This document shows, piece by piece, positions 1 through 13,751 of a stretch of 64,000 nucleotides of DNA. The DNA lies in assembly GCA_947650285.1 (NCBI GenBank), contig CANTFL010001332.1:496001-560000 (forward strand). Direction: 5' to 3'. Origin of the DNA: Hyaloperonospora brassicae. Its lineage: Eukaryota > Oomycota > Peronosporomycetes > Peronosporales > Peronosporaceae. Both the position numbers and the translations under genes were made by a program. The notes below the pieces were generated by a model, which searched no databases, had not been told where the DNA came from, and saw only the letters and a list, made by a program, of their open reading frames with translations. Position 1 is the stretch's first letter. Every line of letters begins with the position of its first letter.

Positions 1-3000
1 CGTTGAGCTAGTAAAAGGATCGCAAAGCAACAATACCGTCGCGCAACCCGGACGAAATGCGAGTCCTTTGACGGATTATGTCATTAAGATGTATGACATT
101 CATGATGCACTACATACGTTGCCTGTATAGCTCGTAAAGGGTTCCTTTGACCACAGGCAAAAATTACGCGCCTCTTAACGCAACTGATGTAGTTTGTATC
201 CTACGACAGTGGGAGTTCTATTCGCAACATATTATGTTGCACACTGTTTTCGTCAGCAACTACTCACGACGAATGTCATTGATAATTTAAGCAACGGCTT
301 CATTCTTCTGGATGAGCGATTTGGACTTTCATTGTACCATCAATAATTCAAGGAAACCTATCCCTGATTTATTTTCGCTCGACAATAAAGAAACTTGCGT
401 TTGTGTCAAGGCCGTAAGGCCATGACATGTCGAAATGTAAATTAAGACTTCCGACACTTGTCATACCTGACAATCGATCGAGTACTGGTATTGGTGATGA
501 ATCAGGCTTGTGTTCCGTATTAAAAGAAAATACTGCGTTATATACGATCGCGCTTGTCGTCATCATCAGGAATGACAATGCGTTCGTTGCACCAGTGGTC
601 TATCTTCGATTACGTTGACTCGTAATTAATTCACCCCAGCATTCACGATACAATGAGAATCGCGTATTTTACTGTCTTTGCATACTTGTGATAGCAGCTC
701 CTCCTTAATGGAGGAGCCATCTGACTCATCAGATGGCCCAAATATATATCGTGGTGTTCCACCTTAGACAAGAATTATGTTCGTTAAGGAGACACCACCA
801 GATTCGAATCTTTTCATTCAGATGTCTCAGCTGTATTGCCTGAATAGATGATATAAACAGAGAGCAATTGAAACAACGTCAAAGTAAAGACGTAACTTGT
901 CAAAGTAAAGATGAAATGTAGACTGGTATGTAAGGCTCTATCGCTAATGAGAACTTTGGCTACTTACTTAAGCAATAGATCGCGCTGGGACGTCAAGCTA
1001 AGACTTCGCGCTCTTTTATATATGCTTCATCAGCATCCGCTGCAACAAGTTCAACTGCTTTTTATATGTTCTGTTTCCAAAAAATGATGTCAACCTTTTA
1101 GCCATCCTCGTCGACGTGCGTCATCACGTGACTCTGCAGTGAAATATGTCTAGGTGAAAATTGTCCCGCAGTAGACGACTGGGCGCTCACCGCTAAATAC
1201 AAGTGGGAATCGCTAGCAGCTTCACCCCGCCGACCAGCCGTACTTCTTGCATCGATCGCTGTAAACTGCATGGACTCGCCACCTATGCGATAAAAAAAGT
1301 TGGTATGCTTATTTTATTCGATATGAGCTCTTTTGTTGAGGAGTGAACCTGACTGGGGTTGCTTAACCACTCATGGTCACTAGTGGGATATTGCACAAAA
1401 TGATATGTGCAACGGGGTTAGCCTGTTCCATGTCATGTACATAGGTAAATGTAGATGCGAACATTGTCGTAGTATATAATTTTCTGCAATATCACCGCTT
1501 GAAGGATTGTGAAATGGATTACGTTATGTGATTTACATATACCAAGGTATTAAACATATACGCGATCAATCAACGAAGTATGCACGCAATGGGTGGTGAG
1601 CACATATTCATTAATTCTGTTCGTAAAGGGACGTCGTTAAGAAAGTCACATACAAATCTCTATAATCACGTTTGACGATAATGAATACACGTTTTGCTTA
1701 CCTCATACTTAATGATCTCATTAGCTTAGTATTTTAGCTCAACACAAACGTGTACGTGAAGTTCTGAGGAGCATGTCTACACTGCTGAGAGAGAGAAAGT
1801 TTGAGAGATATTTGGGTACGCAGATGACCCACTATATCTGGATTTTGTAGACACTCTTCGGTGATGTTTATTCGCACCGCCCCTGCGCGGGTATCGATCC
1901 ACGTGCCCCCGGTCCCGGTGCCAGGGTCGGCTTCCTAATACCTCTACGGGTTTGTTTGATGCTCAGTATGACGTACTCATCGTAAGAATCATATTTTGTT
2001 ACCTTCCGGGCACGATCTACTCGTGGGCTGCAACCATGGATTAAAATACACAACCATGCACTATCTTAAAGCCACATTCGGCCTTTGATCGCTGTATTGT
2101 ATATGTATACAAAACGGAGCGAATAAGCATTTACGTGGATGCGACAAGAAGATTGTGATCATCATGAAGAACAATCGAAATCTTCAGCACATTCCAAATG
2201 TCCATCCGTACACCTTTGTTGATAGCACATGGATCAGTTACTGAACATATCTGTTGTTGTGTTACATCGATATTGGCCACAATCGAGACGAAACTGTTTG
2301 GGTGTTTCGACTCCTAATATCGGCTGCACTTTCATCGATGCTTCTGCGGGACAAACGGACCACGTGTTAGGCTACCTTCAATTAAATTGATGCGTCCAAA
2401 AGTATTTTTGTCGTATACAGTGGTGAGATCGATCAGTGACCCCCTTGCTCAGGAAAATGTTCGTAAGCCATAAAAGCTTGAAAATGACTTCCGAAGAAAT
2501 GAGAATCGGATGTTTATTAGGTTTGACAGTACCTAACGTACAATCGAAAGGAATAAAGACAATCGTATGAGGTATAGATGATTTGATAAGGGGAAACAAG
2601 TACATCACAACTGCATGGATTCTTCAAGGCTAGTTGTCATTGGCATCTTACTTGCTTTACAGGCCAGTCGGGCGCGTAAATACATAAGAAAGACACATCA
2701 CTCACTATTTCAATCCATCCGGCGATATAAGCGCCTTGACTCGTCGTCACTAGACCTGCTTCACTCTGGGGAGAGAGCAAATGACTGAATTGTCAATCCA
2801 CCTTCTGTTAGATATGAAGAAATGGTGGCGCAATATCTGCTCAATAAGTCTAGAGTTGACCCTCGCGGTTGTAGATTACAACGATGATACTAGGATTTCC
2901 ACGCTTTTTCTTACAGAGAATCACGACAACTTCGGAAACGGATGAAGAGGAATCCTCAACTCCAAAATGCAGAGCGAACGGTAAAACTCTTTGGAGAGAG

Positions 3001-4731
3001 TAGGTGTCGAGCGTCTCAATCGAGGTAACTTGTGCTAGCAGATCACAGTTGACATCAATGGAATCAGCGCTGACCTCTAACAACCAACAAAGTATATTTT
3101 CAAGTCCCAAAATCAGTTGGTGGAAGTTCTATCGTCATGAAAATATATGGCTCAGCAAATATTACAAAAGTCGACACCTATTGATCATGTATAGATTCTG
3201 CATGATACTCTGCTGTCTTGCGAACAAGGCGAAGGGTTGTAGGGTCGACTCATCATTCCGTTTACTTTAATCATAAAGTGCACGCGATCCTTTGGATATG
3301 ACGGATGCAACAAAAATCGGACAAATGTCATTTTGTGAGGCCTCGACGCTGACTCTTTGTCGGAAAGCGACATCATTGTCTCTTCGTTAAGAAGTAAGTA
3401 GTTAGTTGGATAGATCTCTTCTTGGGTGGCGAGAGCGCTGATGGATATGACGGTAAAGTCTTTAAGCAACTTGTATAAGCCTTCACGTGCTAGTATGTAG
3501 CTGATTATAATCGAAGCAGCAGGGATATCACAGACTGTGACCGAAGCACCCGCCCGCTTTTAGCATGCAAAGTGACTTTAAATAGATGTCAAACGAAAAC
3601 AATGCAGACCTTGTCAAAATGAGCTGTTCATCGGCATCGAAAGTTTGCTGGGCTAAGAGCCGTAAGTGGTTAGACATAATCGGATCTTAGTCGTATGATG
3701 GATGGTCAGCATGTGGGTAATGTCTTCGAGCAATTCGTATATGGCCTGAATTTTGAGTCACAGCTACACATTTCTACCGAGTCACGTTTCGCTTATGCTG
3801 ACACAATATGGTATGTACGACACTGGAATAAGTATAGAAAGCACTTTGAAAAACACCGGAAAATGGTGTGCGAGGAAGCACAGACACAAAAATGAAACGC
3901 TGGTTGTTGAGAGAAAGAGCTGAATCCAGTACGGATCAACACTTGATATAACGTCCATCGTAAGACTACGTTGGCTTTTCGAGCTATGACAAGGTATGTT
4001 GACCACCTTCTCACCACTCATTTCGCCCGTCTGCACTCGTCTGTGGTCGATTGGTGTCATCGCTGGCCGCCAATGTCACTCACGCCGATTTTGACGACCC
4101 GGACACGATAAACGACAACCGAGAGGTGAATGTTGAGTATCGCAGCTACATGGCAAACTTACATAGCGGTATTCTGGTGCTGATAGTCACGGGATCGATG
4201 TGTATCAGTGATGTGACACCACAAGCACACAGTTGACGTCATTTCGTTGGCTTTAAACTACTGGCATCGTTTTTATCTAATGAACAGACAATCTCTGACG
4301 TGCTAACAGAACTCGAATATCTCAGTCCAAATTTTGTTTACGGTGAACCGACATTTCGCCCGACTCACGTAAAATCATGCGGTATGGCTGTTTGAGTTTT
4401 TCGTTATTCGATGAATCAGTGGCAAACGCAAATGCCACGATGCATCGCCGGATCTGTCTACAAGTATTCAGGTCCAAAAATCGCAGAACAATATTCTGTA
4501 CGAAGATACTATGACAAGCCTGTTCCGTGCACCTATCACTCGATGCCGAACCTATCCAAACTAGCGTAGAAGTTAAACAAAATTTAAGTTTCGGGCAAAG
4601 TCCCTATATACGATGTGTTATACTCTAGACTCCATTGAGATCTCACCCTGGAATTATACAATGTCTTCACAGACCGATATCACGAATGAGGCGACCGCTT
4701 TAGCTGCATTATCATCCATTCACGGCCGAGA
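1..4731. other. Gene-free AT-rich region
   Basis: No reading frame here looks like a conserved protein; the longest are under 95 codons and low in coding character. Minus-strand frames between about 2.85 and 4.06 kb may be decayed coding DNA, but I recognise no domain. Two adjacent hairpins (697-737) are listed separately. The stretch ends at the LTR of the first Gypsy element. Confidence 0.6.
697..737. repeat. Two adjacent perfect hairpins
   Basis: The first hairpin has 8-bp arms (GCTCCTCC at 697-704 with GGAGGAGC at 710-717). The second has 9-bp arms (GCCATCTGA at 716-724 with TCAGATGGC at 729-737). They share the GC at 716-717. The arrangement resembles the hairpin chains in the LTRs elsewhere in this window, so this may be an LTR remnant, but no TG...CA ends or target duplication could be found. 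Confidence 0.5.
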
Positions 4732-5194
4732 TGGAAAAAGGCGCGTTCTTATCAGCTGACTGGTAAGACCTTGTGTTATCAGAACACAAGGCTGCGTACT
4801 CCTGACGTCACTTACACGGCTTAAGGAAGCGCGAGAAAGTAAGCAGAACTAGGAAGCTCTGTTTAAGGGAACAAGTAGAACTGTATTTAATATAGTTAAG
4901 TTTTTTTAATAAACCATCTTTGTCGTGATCTAACTATATTAAACTACAATCTCCTATGTGGGTTTCTTGCTCACCACCTATTGCGCGCGTCCAGCAGCGA
5001 TTGGTGGTTAATTTGTTTGATATACCGTGTACATCAACGAATGAGTGGAGCACCCAAGAATATTGCCCTTGGGGGTAATATTCTGCCAATATTACCTCTT
5101 CTCGAGTAATGTTGATTGAATATTATCTATACAGATAATATTCACAAAATAATGCATTCGTATCAATTGTATGAAACGGGCTCACCCCGTTACA
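4732..5194 (-). repeat. 3' LTR of element 1
   Basis: It matches 13752-14216. From 4761 onward the two are about 97% identical, while the outer 29 bases have diverged. The element-proximal end reads ...CCCCGTTACA on the plus strand, so the LTR begins TGTAACGGGG on the minus strand. It contains a chain of hairpins: CCTTGTGTT with AACACAAGG (4769-4791), GGTAATATT with AATATTACC, GAATATTATC with GATAATATTC, and the terminal AACGGG with CCCGTT palindrome. Confidence 0.88.
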
Positions 5195-5319
5195 TCCCCC
5201 TTAAACATCAGTCACTAGAGTGAGTGATTTTAATGATTTATAACATAGTGACCACCGTCTTGTCGCTCTGGAGGAAAGGAAGCACTAGTTGGTTTTGACC
5301 TTCTCGTTCCAAATTTTCA

Positions 5320-8290
5320 GCGCATGAAGAGGTCGTCCAGGCGCTGGGCGAGCAAGGCCGCCACTGAATCGGATGCTCGGATGCGGGCAGCGACGAACAA
5401 GCTACCGAAGACTCAGCAGCACGCGTTTCATCGCCTGCTGCTGCTGATAAGCATCCTGCAACGCCCAATGCTAAAGGTAAACGTGGTCATCCACGTGTAG
5501 CTTCTTCATTCGCAGCTTCGACTGCGGGTGGTATTCCCATCGACGTCGAATCCGAAATAGAGGTTGTCTATTCGGGAGAATCGGACTCACCGTCCGACTC
5601 GAAGTCTCCCGCAAAGCCCGGTTGTGAGGCTGCGGGTCAAAGACACTCTGCATCATGAAATGTTCGGCTTATCCGACGAGCAGAGGACTCGTAGCGGGGA
5701 TCGAGCCGATCGCGCTCGCATTCATATGATGAAGTACAAAACATGATGACGTCAGACTTTATGATGATGCCTAGGACTCTTCACGGAGTCATCGTATCCG
5801 TAGCAAAACCAGTGATTGCGGCGACCGCAGTGCCATTCTTTATGTCGGAACTCCAAAAGAGGAGCAGGATCGTAATACGCTACGAACTGCTCCTCAGAAA
5901 AAAATTATGGATGCCTCCTCAACGCAATCTGAAGCAGTGGTATGGGTATACTACTGAGAGTTATCAGATCGCACTCCCCAATTCGTCAAAACGTTATGGT
6001 CTAAATGTCAATGCGAGCAGTTATCGCATTGAACACGAGTATACATCGATGTTATTTTCAGAAATCGATAATACCACGGCAACTGCGACCGAGATGAAGC
6101 TTCGTTAGTGCAGGCGTGGAACTCTTTTATCGGAAACATCGAGAATGTTGGCCGTGACGCTTGGCTAAACACACTGTTGGCAGCTCGCAATAAGTTTGAA
6201 TAGAAGTCGCCAACCGGTGCTCGGTATAAATTGCACCGATTGTATCGAGAGGCAGGTTCAACTTGCCTTTGAGGGGGGGGGAGAGAAATGTCAGAGTTGT
6301 GTTGACAGCATTGTTCGCTCTTCTAGGGAGACCTTCTTGCCTGATCAGCCAATTTGTAGGGTGCGCATCTCGTCTGAGATGCACAAAGGAATTGAGACCT
6401 TACGTTCCCTTTACAAACGCGTCGGGCGTTCGCTCGACTATGGCCCTCCATCGTTAAAGGGTGATTCTCGCTGTACTGCTCGACGAGACCGACGACATCC
6501 ACCATCAGCTGATAGCTGGGCTCCCATCTGTTCTACGCGGGTGGATATTCCCGCCACTAAACGTTATAATTCGTCTTTGATCATTAATCGTCACGGTGGT
6601 TCAAGAATTGCTTTACAGGGAAGCGTTGACCACGGGAAAGGCTGGATACAATAAGCGCTATTGCTAAATACACCGCCGCCTAACCATTAGACTTAATGTT
6701 TATATGACAACCTTGGTATCACCTTCAGGCCATGTCAATATGTATATTACAGAATAAGCTGATCAGAACTGACCTGTAACATGGTTAGGTCAAGATAATT
6801 TAAAACGAAATCCTCATTTGTCTAATGCATGATGATGAGCACTTGATCCGCCTTCACTACTGCTACTGCCACTGATACGGTCGTTGATGTTGATACTCAT
6901 TCTGTCGTCGCTGGCAATTATGTTACGCCTCAAGTTGATGCTGGCCCTTATTCTGCCGCCGCTGACCTCTCATGGACCTGTGAGAATCTCCACCGGTCAG
7001 GCCTTTTGACAGTCAGAAGACGGCTGTACGGACTTTGAAGCAGTACGCCATACGCCAAGGCTTTGCAACCATCTAACCCCGCAGCCGTTCGATAGGTCCC
7101 GAGCGCATTTTCTTTCTTACATGCTCGCAGGGAAAACATTATAAGATATCACACATTCGGCCGACGTCAATGCGAGATCGCGGAGCAAAAAAGGTCGCCT
7201 GTTCAAACGAGCTCGTGATCATGTATGACAAGAACGCCCTCGAAGAAATTGCGTGGTCAACGATTTTAGTGGACAACTGATACACCGGCCACTCTCGTTG
7301 TATCAGAAAGCGATGCTCTCAGCGCTACAGGCGGCGTGACGTGCGACACGATAAATTGACAGTATAAAGTATAGTAGCGTCGAGATGCATCAGGATAAGC
7401 TGTCCACGGGTATGTGTGCGTGTTGAAGTCATATTAAGCAGACCATTATCTATTTTCTTGTTTGTATATGATTAAATAGTTGTTATTACCCATTTTAAGG
7501 AGGTGGGTGTCCTTATAAATGCCAAGGATGTCCACAATATCGTTTAATCGTCAAAGAGAAAAGAACTTGGTGGAAAATTACACACGGATGCTTTGCTGCA
7601 GCACGTGAAGGACCATCATAGTTTATTTACGGTTGCAGTGTTAAGCCGCGGGTGCATATTTGATTACTTTGTTCTGTAATTTATTTAGATTAGCGTGGCC
7701 TGGCTCCGTTACAGTTGCATTTCTCATCAGCTAATCCGGTAATATTCGAATAGACTTGGCTCGAATGTGATAAATCGGTTGCCATATAAACATTAAGTCT
7801 AATGGATAGGCGGCGGGGTATTTAGCAATAACGATAGGTGCAATTAGTCTCTCTCGTTGACCACCGTGTGAATCCACCAAAGGACGTGGGGGAGGAGGCA
7901 AACCTCCTTTAAGTCGTTCGGCTCACCATCTCGGCTCGCACGAGATGGATCGCTCAATCATTGAATTGCACGAGGGTTTGGAGCACGAGTAGGACACACG
8001 CTACGCTCTGAGCGATTCTGTGTGGAAGCACCGCAAGGATCTTGAGGCTATTCGTGAGGCTAATCGTGCTGATTACGCCCTCGCCTAGCTTCAGGTCGAG
8101 CAGGATGTCCGTTCTACTGCTGAAGAGCTGGCGACAGCTCGCAGGGAGGTCCCTCAATTGAGTGGATCGATCTCTTCTCTACGCGTCCAGGCTAATCTCC
8201 TAAAGCTCGAGCGCAAAATTCTGATGGAGATTCTTGAACGTGGGGCTATCTTCATCGTCGGAAGAGGACTCGTACTGACAGTACGGGCGA
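5320..8290 (+). pseudogene. Antisense ORF debris of element 1
   Basis: Plus-strand stretches with coding character run opposite to the element's pol. One frame (about 5390-5657) is rich in Ser, Ala and Asp/Glu. Another, around 6108-6200, reads through WNSFIGNIENVGRDAWLNTL before a stop. At 7945-8219 the frame begins MDRSIIELHEGLEHE and continues, with two in-frame stops, as a heptad-rich predicted coiled coil that includes TAEELATARREV. The coiled-coil end overlaps the 3' end of pol, which stops near 8199 on the other strand. The frame is broken by stops, frame changes and the nested inverted-repeat element. I do not recognise the protein; position and ending match the intact antisense ORF of element 2, although the sequences are not obviously related. 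Confidence 0.5.
6661..7828. mobile_element. Nested element with terminal inverted repeats, TA-flanked
   Basis: The left end (6661-6712, starting TTGCTAAATAC) is repeated in inverted orientation at the right end (to 7828) with three mismatches in 52 bases. Weaker inverted similarity continues inward to about 6795 and 7690. Both ends are flanked by TA (6659-6660 and 7829-7830), as expected for Tc1/mariner-type insertion. No transposase frame is present in the 1.17 kb, so it would be a non-autonomous copy inserted in the antisense region of element 1. Confidence 0.6.
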
Positions 8291-11200
8291 AGACTCCCCA
8301 CGTAAAACATAGTATGAGAACGCATCCTACGCGGTAGCTTAATAGCATATGCGTCGCCTTGTCGGTACAGCACACGAAAGGGGCCGATAAACTTAGGTAG
8401 TAGTTTACTACTGCCTACGTTAGTCTCTATGTATCTAGGTAGATTTACCGTAGATAGTAGGGATAAATTGCCTCCAATAAACGAAAGAACATTCGCTTTT
8501 CTATTCTTGTCAACGTTCCGTTTCTACCGGTCCAGCACGTGAGCAATGGAGTCCTGCACGAAACGGACCACTGCTTCTCAAGCCAGCAGAAATCCTTCTG
8601 CTGACTCGGTATTGTTTTGTTCATTTCGCCTTGTAAGAACTGCAAAAAGAGTCCTATTCTCTTTCTATTCATCAGCGAGGTTGTCATCGTCCTTTCTGGA
8701 ATAGTCGTTGGCGATGCAGAAAATACCTGCATCGTCATCATCATCGTACTGAATAATAGCGTCATCGCTATTATCTAAACGATCTTCTTCTTCGATGTCG
8801 ACTTGATCGACATCGGCATCATACGTGACGACGTTAGCGTCGGCAAGTGATGAGCAAGAGCCAGAACGGTTTTTGCTCGAGCGAGTCCCTTCCCTCTTAT
8901 CCAAGAGACAAGACTCTAGAGGGTGGGCAGACGCGGACGACGTAAGCCAATCACGAAGAACGATGTGTTCTGGGTTGAAGCATGCAGCGAATTATAAATA
9001 ACAAATTCCACCATGGGTAAAAATTCGGTCCAACTCGAGAATGATTGGACGTATAGTCGAAGCATCCCTTCGAGGATACAGTTTGCACGTTCCATCTGAC
9101 CATCGGTTTCTGGATGGTAATATGTTGATATCTTCAGACGCGTTCCGATTAATCGGAAGACGGATTGCCAAAATCCTCCGTGAACCGAGGATCACGGTCG
9201 GACACGGGTTCACTGGGTAACTCGTAGAGTCGAAATATCGTGCCGATATAGACACGAGTACATCCCTGTGCCGTGATCAACTCAAGTACTGCAACAAGAT
9301 GCACCATCTTGCTAAACCGGTCAACTAACACAAAAATACCATTATTTTTGTGGTCGTTTCGGGGGAAACCGAAGACAAGTCCATGGAAACATACTGCCAT
9401 CATTCTACTGGAACAGGTAGAGGCTCTAAGGGTGCACTGGATGAAGGAATAGGTTTCACTCATTGACAAATCTCTTAAGAATGGTGTACTTGCGCACGAA
9501 ACGATACTGACGGGCCAGTAAAAGTTACGACTTACCGTAATGTAAGAGTCTATTTTACCACGATGGCCACCTGTTAAGGCATCATGACACTCATACATGA
9601 TTTGTAAGCGGAAGTTATTATGGACGAGGACGATGTCACGAGGCGTGTAGCCGGCAACGACTGTATAGTACAGCAACCCGTTTCGTGTTGTGTACCGATC
9701 CGATGAGGAACGTACGAAGCCGATAGAGATTTTAACGATTTACGATCTGGATTCACCAGTTGATTCATTAAGCGCAGAAGATCATTCTATTCCGCGTATG
9801 CCTTTCTAACGCCGTCAAGTTATATTGGCGACGGCACACTAATTGTAAGTGTCGCAACAGCAAGGTTATCCTCAATGTTTGATTTCGCGTCCGGCTCGAA
9901 ATTGGGCCGGCGCGAAAGCGCATCAGCGACAACGTTCAGTCGTTCTGGTTTGTATTTGATGGAGAAGTTATACTCCGCGAAGAAAGACAGCCACCTCGCC
10001 ATCCTTTGCGAGAGGTGTGGGTTGTTTACGGCCGTGCGTAATGACGCATGGTCCGTATAGACAACAAACGGTCTATCTCCCAAGAGATAGACGCGAAACT
10101 TCGCCAGTGCGTACTTCATGGCAAGGAGTTCCTTGTCATGCACTGGGTAATTACGCTAAGCTGCTTGCAGCTGAAGCGACAGATAACAGATGACGCGCTC
10201 CGCGCCATCTGTATCGAACTGCATCAACGCGCAGCCGATTGCAAAATCGCTGGCGTCACAGACCACATGAAATGGTCTGTCCTGATCTGCAATCGCCAAG
10301 ATCGGCGATTGCATCAAGCTTTGCTTGATACCCTCAGAGGAACGCTGGCACTCAGCATTCCATGACCACTTGACATTTTTCTTGAGCAAGCAAGAAAGAC
10401 GAACAGTCATCTCGGCTTATTTGCGCGAGTACTTGTGTAAGTACGCCGCTAGACCAAGGAACTTCCGAAGTCCCTTGACATCGACTGGCACAGGCCATTC
10501 GGCAATCGCCTTAATCTTCTCGGGATCAAGGCGTACGCCGTGTTTACCCACGATGCACCCAAGAAGTGGTATTTCGCTAGCCACGAATATACACTTCTTG
10601 AGGTTGGCGTACAACTTATGCTTCCGCATAAGTTGAAGAACCTGACGAACGTGAGTTCTATGAACTTCAACGTCCGTCTTTCCGTCCATAGCCCGGCTAT
10701 TCACGAACACATCGTCGAAGTAACTCGGTGCGAAGTCTCGCACCGGTCTCAACAGATTTGCAACACATCTGTTGAAAATAGCAGGGGCATTACTCAGCCC
10801 CTGTGGCATCACTAGCCACTCCCACAGCATACCGCTGGGGGTGATCACTACTGTGTACGGGATGTCCCGTTTACGCATGATGATCTGATAGAATCCATCC
10901 ATCAGATCCATGGACGAGAACATGGTACTCTTTGACATACCATCTATGATTACGTCCTTCCTCGGTATCGGCGTCTGATCCGGTACCGTTGCAGCATTCA
11001 ATTTGTTGAATGCGTGCACTATCCGCCACCCTCCTGTGGCCTTTCGCGCACAGAAGGTCGGAGAGCTGTGAGGGGATGTTGATTCCCTCACATGGCCTGC
11101 TGCTAAGCGATCGGCAAAGAACTTGTCGATCGCTAGTACTTGTTCACGAGGCAGTGGCCACTGCTTCATGACACAATACTTCGAGACCGGTTTGAGCTCG

Positions 11201-12435
11201 ATCTCGTGTCGAGTTCCTTTGTCCTACGGCAACTTGCATGCTACTGATTCAGGGAACACTTCCTTGAATTCGATCCAATCCTTATACAAAGGATTTGCCT
11301 GAAGCGACTCCCAGGATTGAGACGTGTATCGCTCAATCCTAGTCTTCTCATCGAGTACACTTTCGTCCATCGATGAGCTGATGAGAATACGTTCGTTCTC
11401 AGCAAACATTGTTGCTGACCGAATATCGGCCACATACTCATCCTCTATGACGAGTGTGATTATCTACTCGACCTTGCCACAACGCAGATCACGCAAGAAC
11501 CGTTTCGGTTCTAGCGTTGGCAACTGAGTTATATACGAAGTTAACTTTAGAGGCACAATCAATTCAAGCGTATCAGCGCCTACGCTTAATCCGTCATTAA
11601 CCAAGACGTATAGCTTCTCGGTTACTTCCTGGGAACTCCGTTCCACAGGTTGCTGAAGGCCTAATCCTTCAGCAAGTGACTCTTGAGGAATTCCTTCCTC
11701 AAGTACGTGGGGATTTATTCCCTCGACGTCTTCTGACTGTGGCTGTGCAACCACACTCAGGGACCGATCCTCTACGGTCGACTCTACAGTCGACCTAGGA
11801 TGTCCATGTTGCCCTTTGAAGGCAGCATGTTTCTTACTTCTAAGATGCTGCCCGCTAGACATGCATCCATATTCCGGTCCACTCGACTTCTTCGAGTGGT
11901 GGACCTTCGGCGCCGCCTGTACTTCTGTACAGCCGCCGGGAGCTTGCTCCACAGTGTAGTGATCAACTACACTGTGATCTTGTGCAGTCGTGCTAACGAC
12001 CGTACCGCAAGTGAGGTCATCGCACTCACTCGCAGAACATCCACACGCTTGTGGACGCTCCAAGACGTTCATCAGATGTCCATCTGATGAACAAGCGGCA
12101 GGCATCTTTACGGATCGATACTGCCAGCTCACATTTGGCTCGTACCTTCTAAGCCAAGATTATCCCAGGATGACACCAAATTTGTCATCCTGGTCCAGTG
12201 CGATGAAGTCATCATTGTACTGTTCGCCCTCTAACGTGTAGTTGATTACATCTACACGTTTGTTAACGGTTATCGATGCACCCGTGGCAAGGCGCACCTT
12301 CATCCTCACTAGGGGAATGCGATGAACGGACTTGAGCCTACGACTCTCTAGTGACTGGCGACGAACAAAGTTGTTCGACGCTCCGAAGTCAACAAGAGCA
12401 CGAAATGACACATCTTCTGTCACTTGTAACTTCAA
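8199..12435 (-). pseudogene. pol: Element 1 pol remnant (PR-RT-RNase H-IN)
   Basis: In order along the minus strand: an aspartic protease with VDFGAS (12160-12435), which keeps the catalytic Asp; an acidic linker (11224-12132); reverse transcriptase with SYFDDVFV (10417-11169); RNase H with [11 protein letters not shown] and YTDHASLR (9820-10410); integrase with FVLVDRFSKM and SDRDPRF, and further on HPETDGQ in another frame (8900-9676); and the integrase C-terminal GPF domain with FIGPFRV and MFYVGSLRPY near 8280-8440. Pol ends about 8199 with no visible chromodomain. Several stops, for instance after LHKYSRK at 10417 and after LQLQAA at 10156, and frame changes in integrase disable it. Confidence 0.88.
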
Positions 12436-12557
12436 TGTGGTGAGTGATACCTCATCACTAGGTGCAGAGGCGCACCACGATTATGTATCTGGAGCAATTT
12501 ATGTCAAGCGATTTGCAATTTTTCTGGATGTTGCTGGATCAGTAGCGCGCTTTGCCC

Positions 12558-13450
12558 CTACTGACCCCGACCATTTTTTAATGGTCCGCTTCGATGTTGC
12601 GGTTTCGCAACAGCGTTGGACCTATGCTTATTGCCCTTTTTGTGAAATGGCCGATCATTTCGCTCAGCACTGTTTGGTACTGGGTGTGGGGTACTACACT
12701 CGTAAGTGTAGTAGTTCAACTTTGACAGCAATAACACTTCTTCAATCGCTTGTTGTTTAAAGAGCGAGGTCTTTGCTCTCAACGTAACAGAGGTGTATAG
12801 GTTCTAGACCCCCAGTCTCTTGTCGTCTCGGTGGACGATGAGAGCTCGAGCTAGCATAAGCCTGTATCATGCTTAAGTTCTTCCTGTTCCGCAGCTGAGA
12901 TTGCTTCTTCAAGCGTATTCAGCTCAAGGCGGAACAGGTGGTTCCTGACGGGCTCTTCTGCGAGCCCTTGCATGAACACCGTAATCAACGTGTTTTCATG
13001 AACTGGGTTAGCATCTATACTACTCGCAAGGAGTCGTATATGTTGAGCGTAAGCGTGCACATCACGCTTACCCTGCTTGAGTTTCAGGAGCTCTGAACTA
13101 GCTCTGAACTCAGCGCGTGGCGGCTCAAACGTTTGTCTGAGCCGGGACTTGAAGTCATCTAGCGACCTAAACACATTTGGTTCGCTACTCTCGAGCCCTA
13201 ATGCCCAAGGTTTGGCACGTCCTGCCAAGTGGGTCTGAGCAAATGTGAGTTTCATTTCCTCATCGTCGACACGACGTGCCTTCAAGTCTCTGTCGAGTTC
13301 GACGAACCACAATAACAGGGAGTCCTCCGGGACTCTTCTGTACTTTGAGATGTCAACCTTTAAGATTTCGGGGCGACGCGTGTGCGTCGTCTCGCCATTG
13401 AATTGCTGCTGTCTCAACAGCTCTTTCTGTTGATCACCGAGTTCTCTCAA
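12558..13450 (-). pseudogene. gag: Element 1 gag remnant
   Basis: A 199-codon minus-strand frame (12851-13450) carries a retrotransposon gag capsid-like domain: WFVELDRDLKARRVDDEEMK, AGRAKPWALGL, then RLRQTFEPP and an LKQGKRDVHAYAQHIRLLAS segment. It resembles element 2 gag ([32 protein letters not shown]). The frame ends before any zinc knuckle; the following stretch to 12558 continues only in other frames and shows no complete CCHC. The gag start upstream of 13450 is not clear. Confidence 0.75.
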
Positions 13451-13751
13451 CTGCTCGGCATGTTAAGAGCCTTGCTGGTGAAGCAAGGCGACTTTTTATC
13501 TTTCGGCGAAAAGTTCATTTTGAATGAAACTGGCTATAGCGGCATGTATTTGATCACTGTCACGAGACTCCAACATCGCGCTAATGGCAATTTCGCCTAC
13601 AGTAGAACTCTTACGTCATACCGCCCTCCATTCGATGTCACTGAAATGCTTATAGCCTTCACGCGTGGCGTGATAGATTTCCTCTCTATCCAACTTGGGT
13701 TGTCAAATGAAGTGGTCGTGGTCGTTAGAAGGACAACAAAGTGCTACCAGG

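Noticed and set aside
1868..1960. tRNA or SINE on the minus strand
   Set aside because: A B-box-like GATCGATACC is present, but the T-arm does not pair and no A box or acceptor stem could be found.
2850..4060. Minus-strand gene in the first 5 kb
   Set aside because: Three short frames with no conserved motif and no way to join them in phase.
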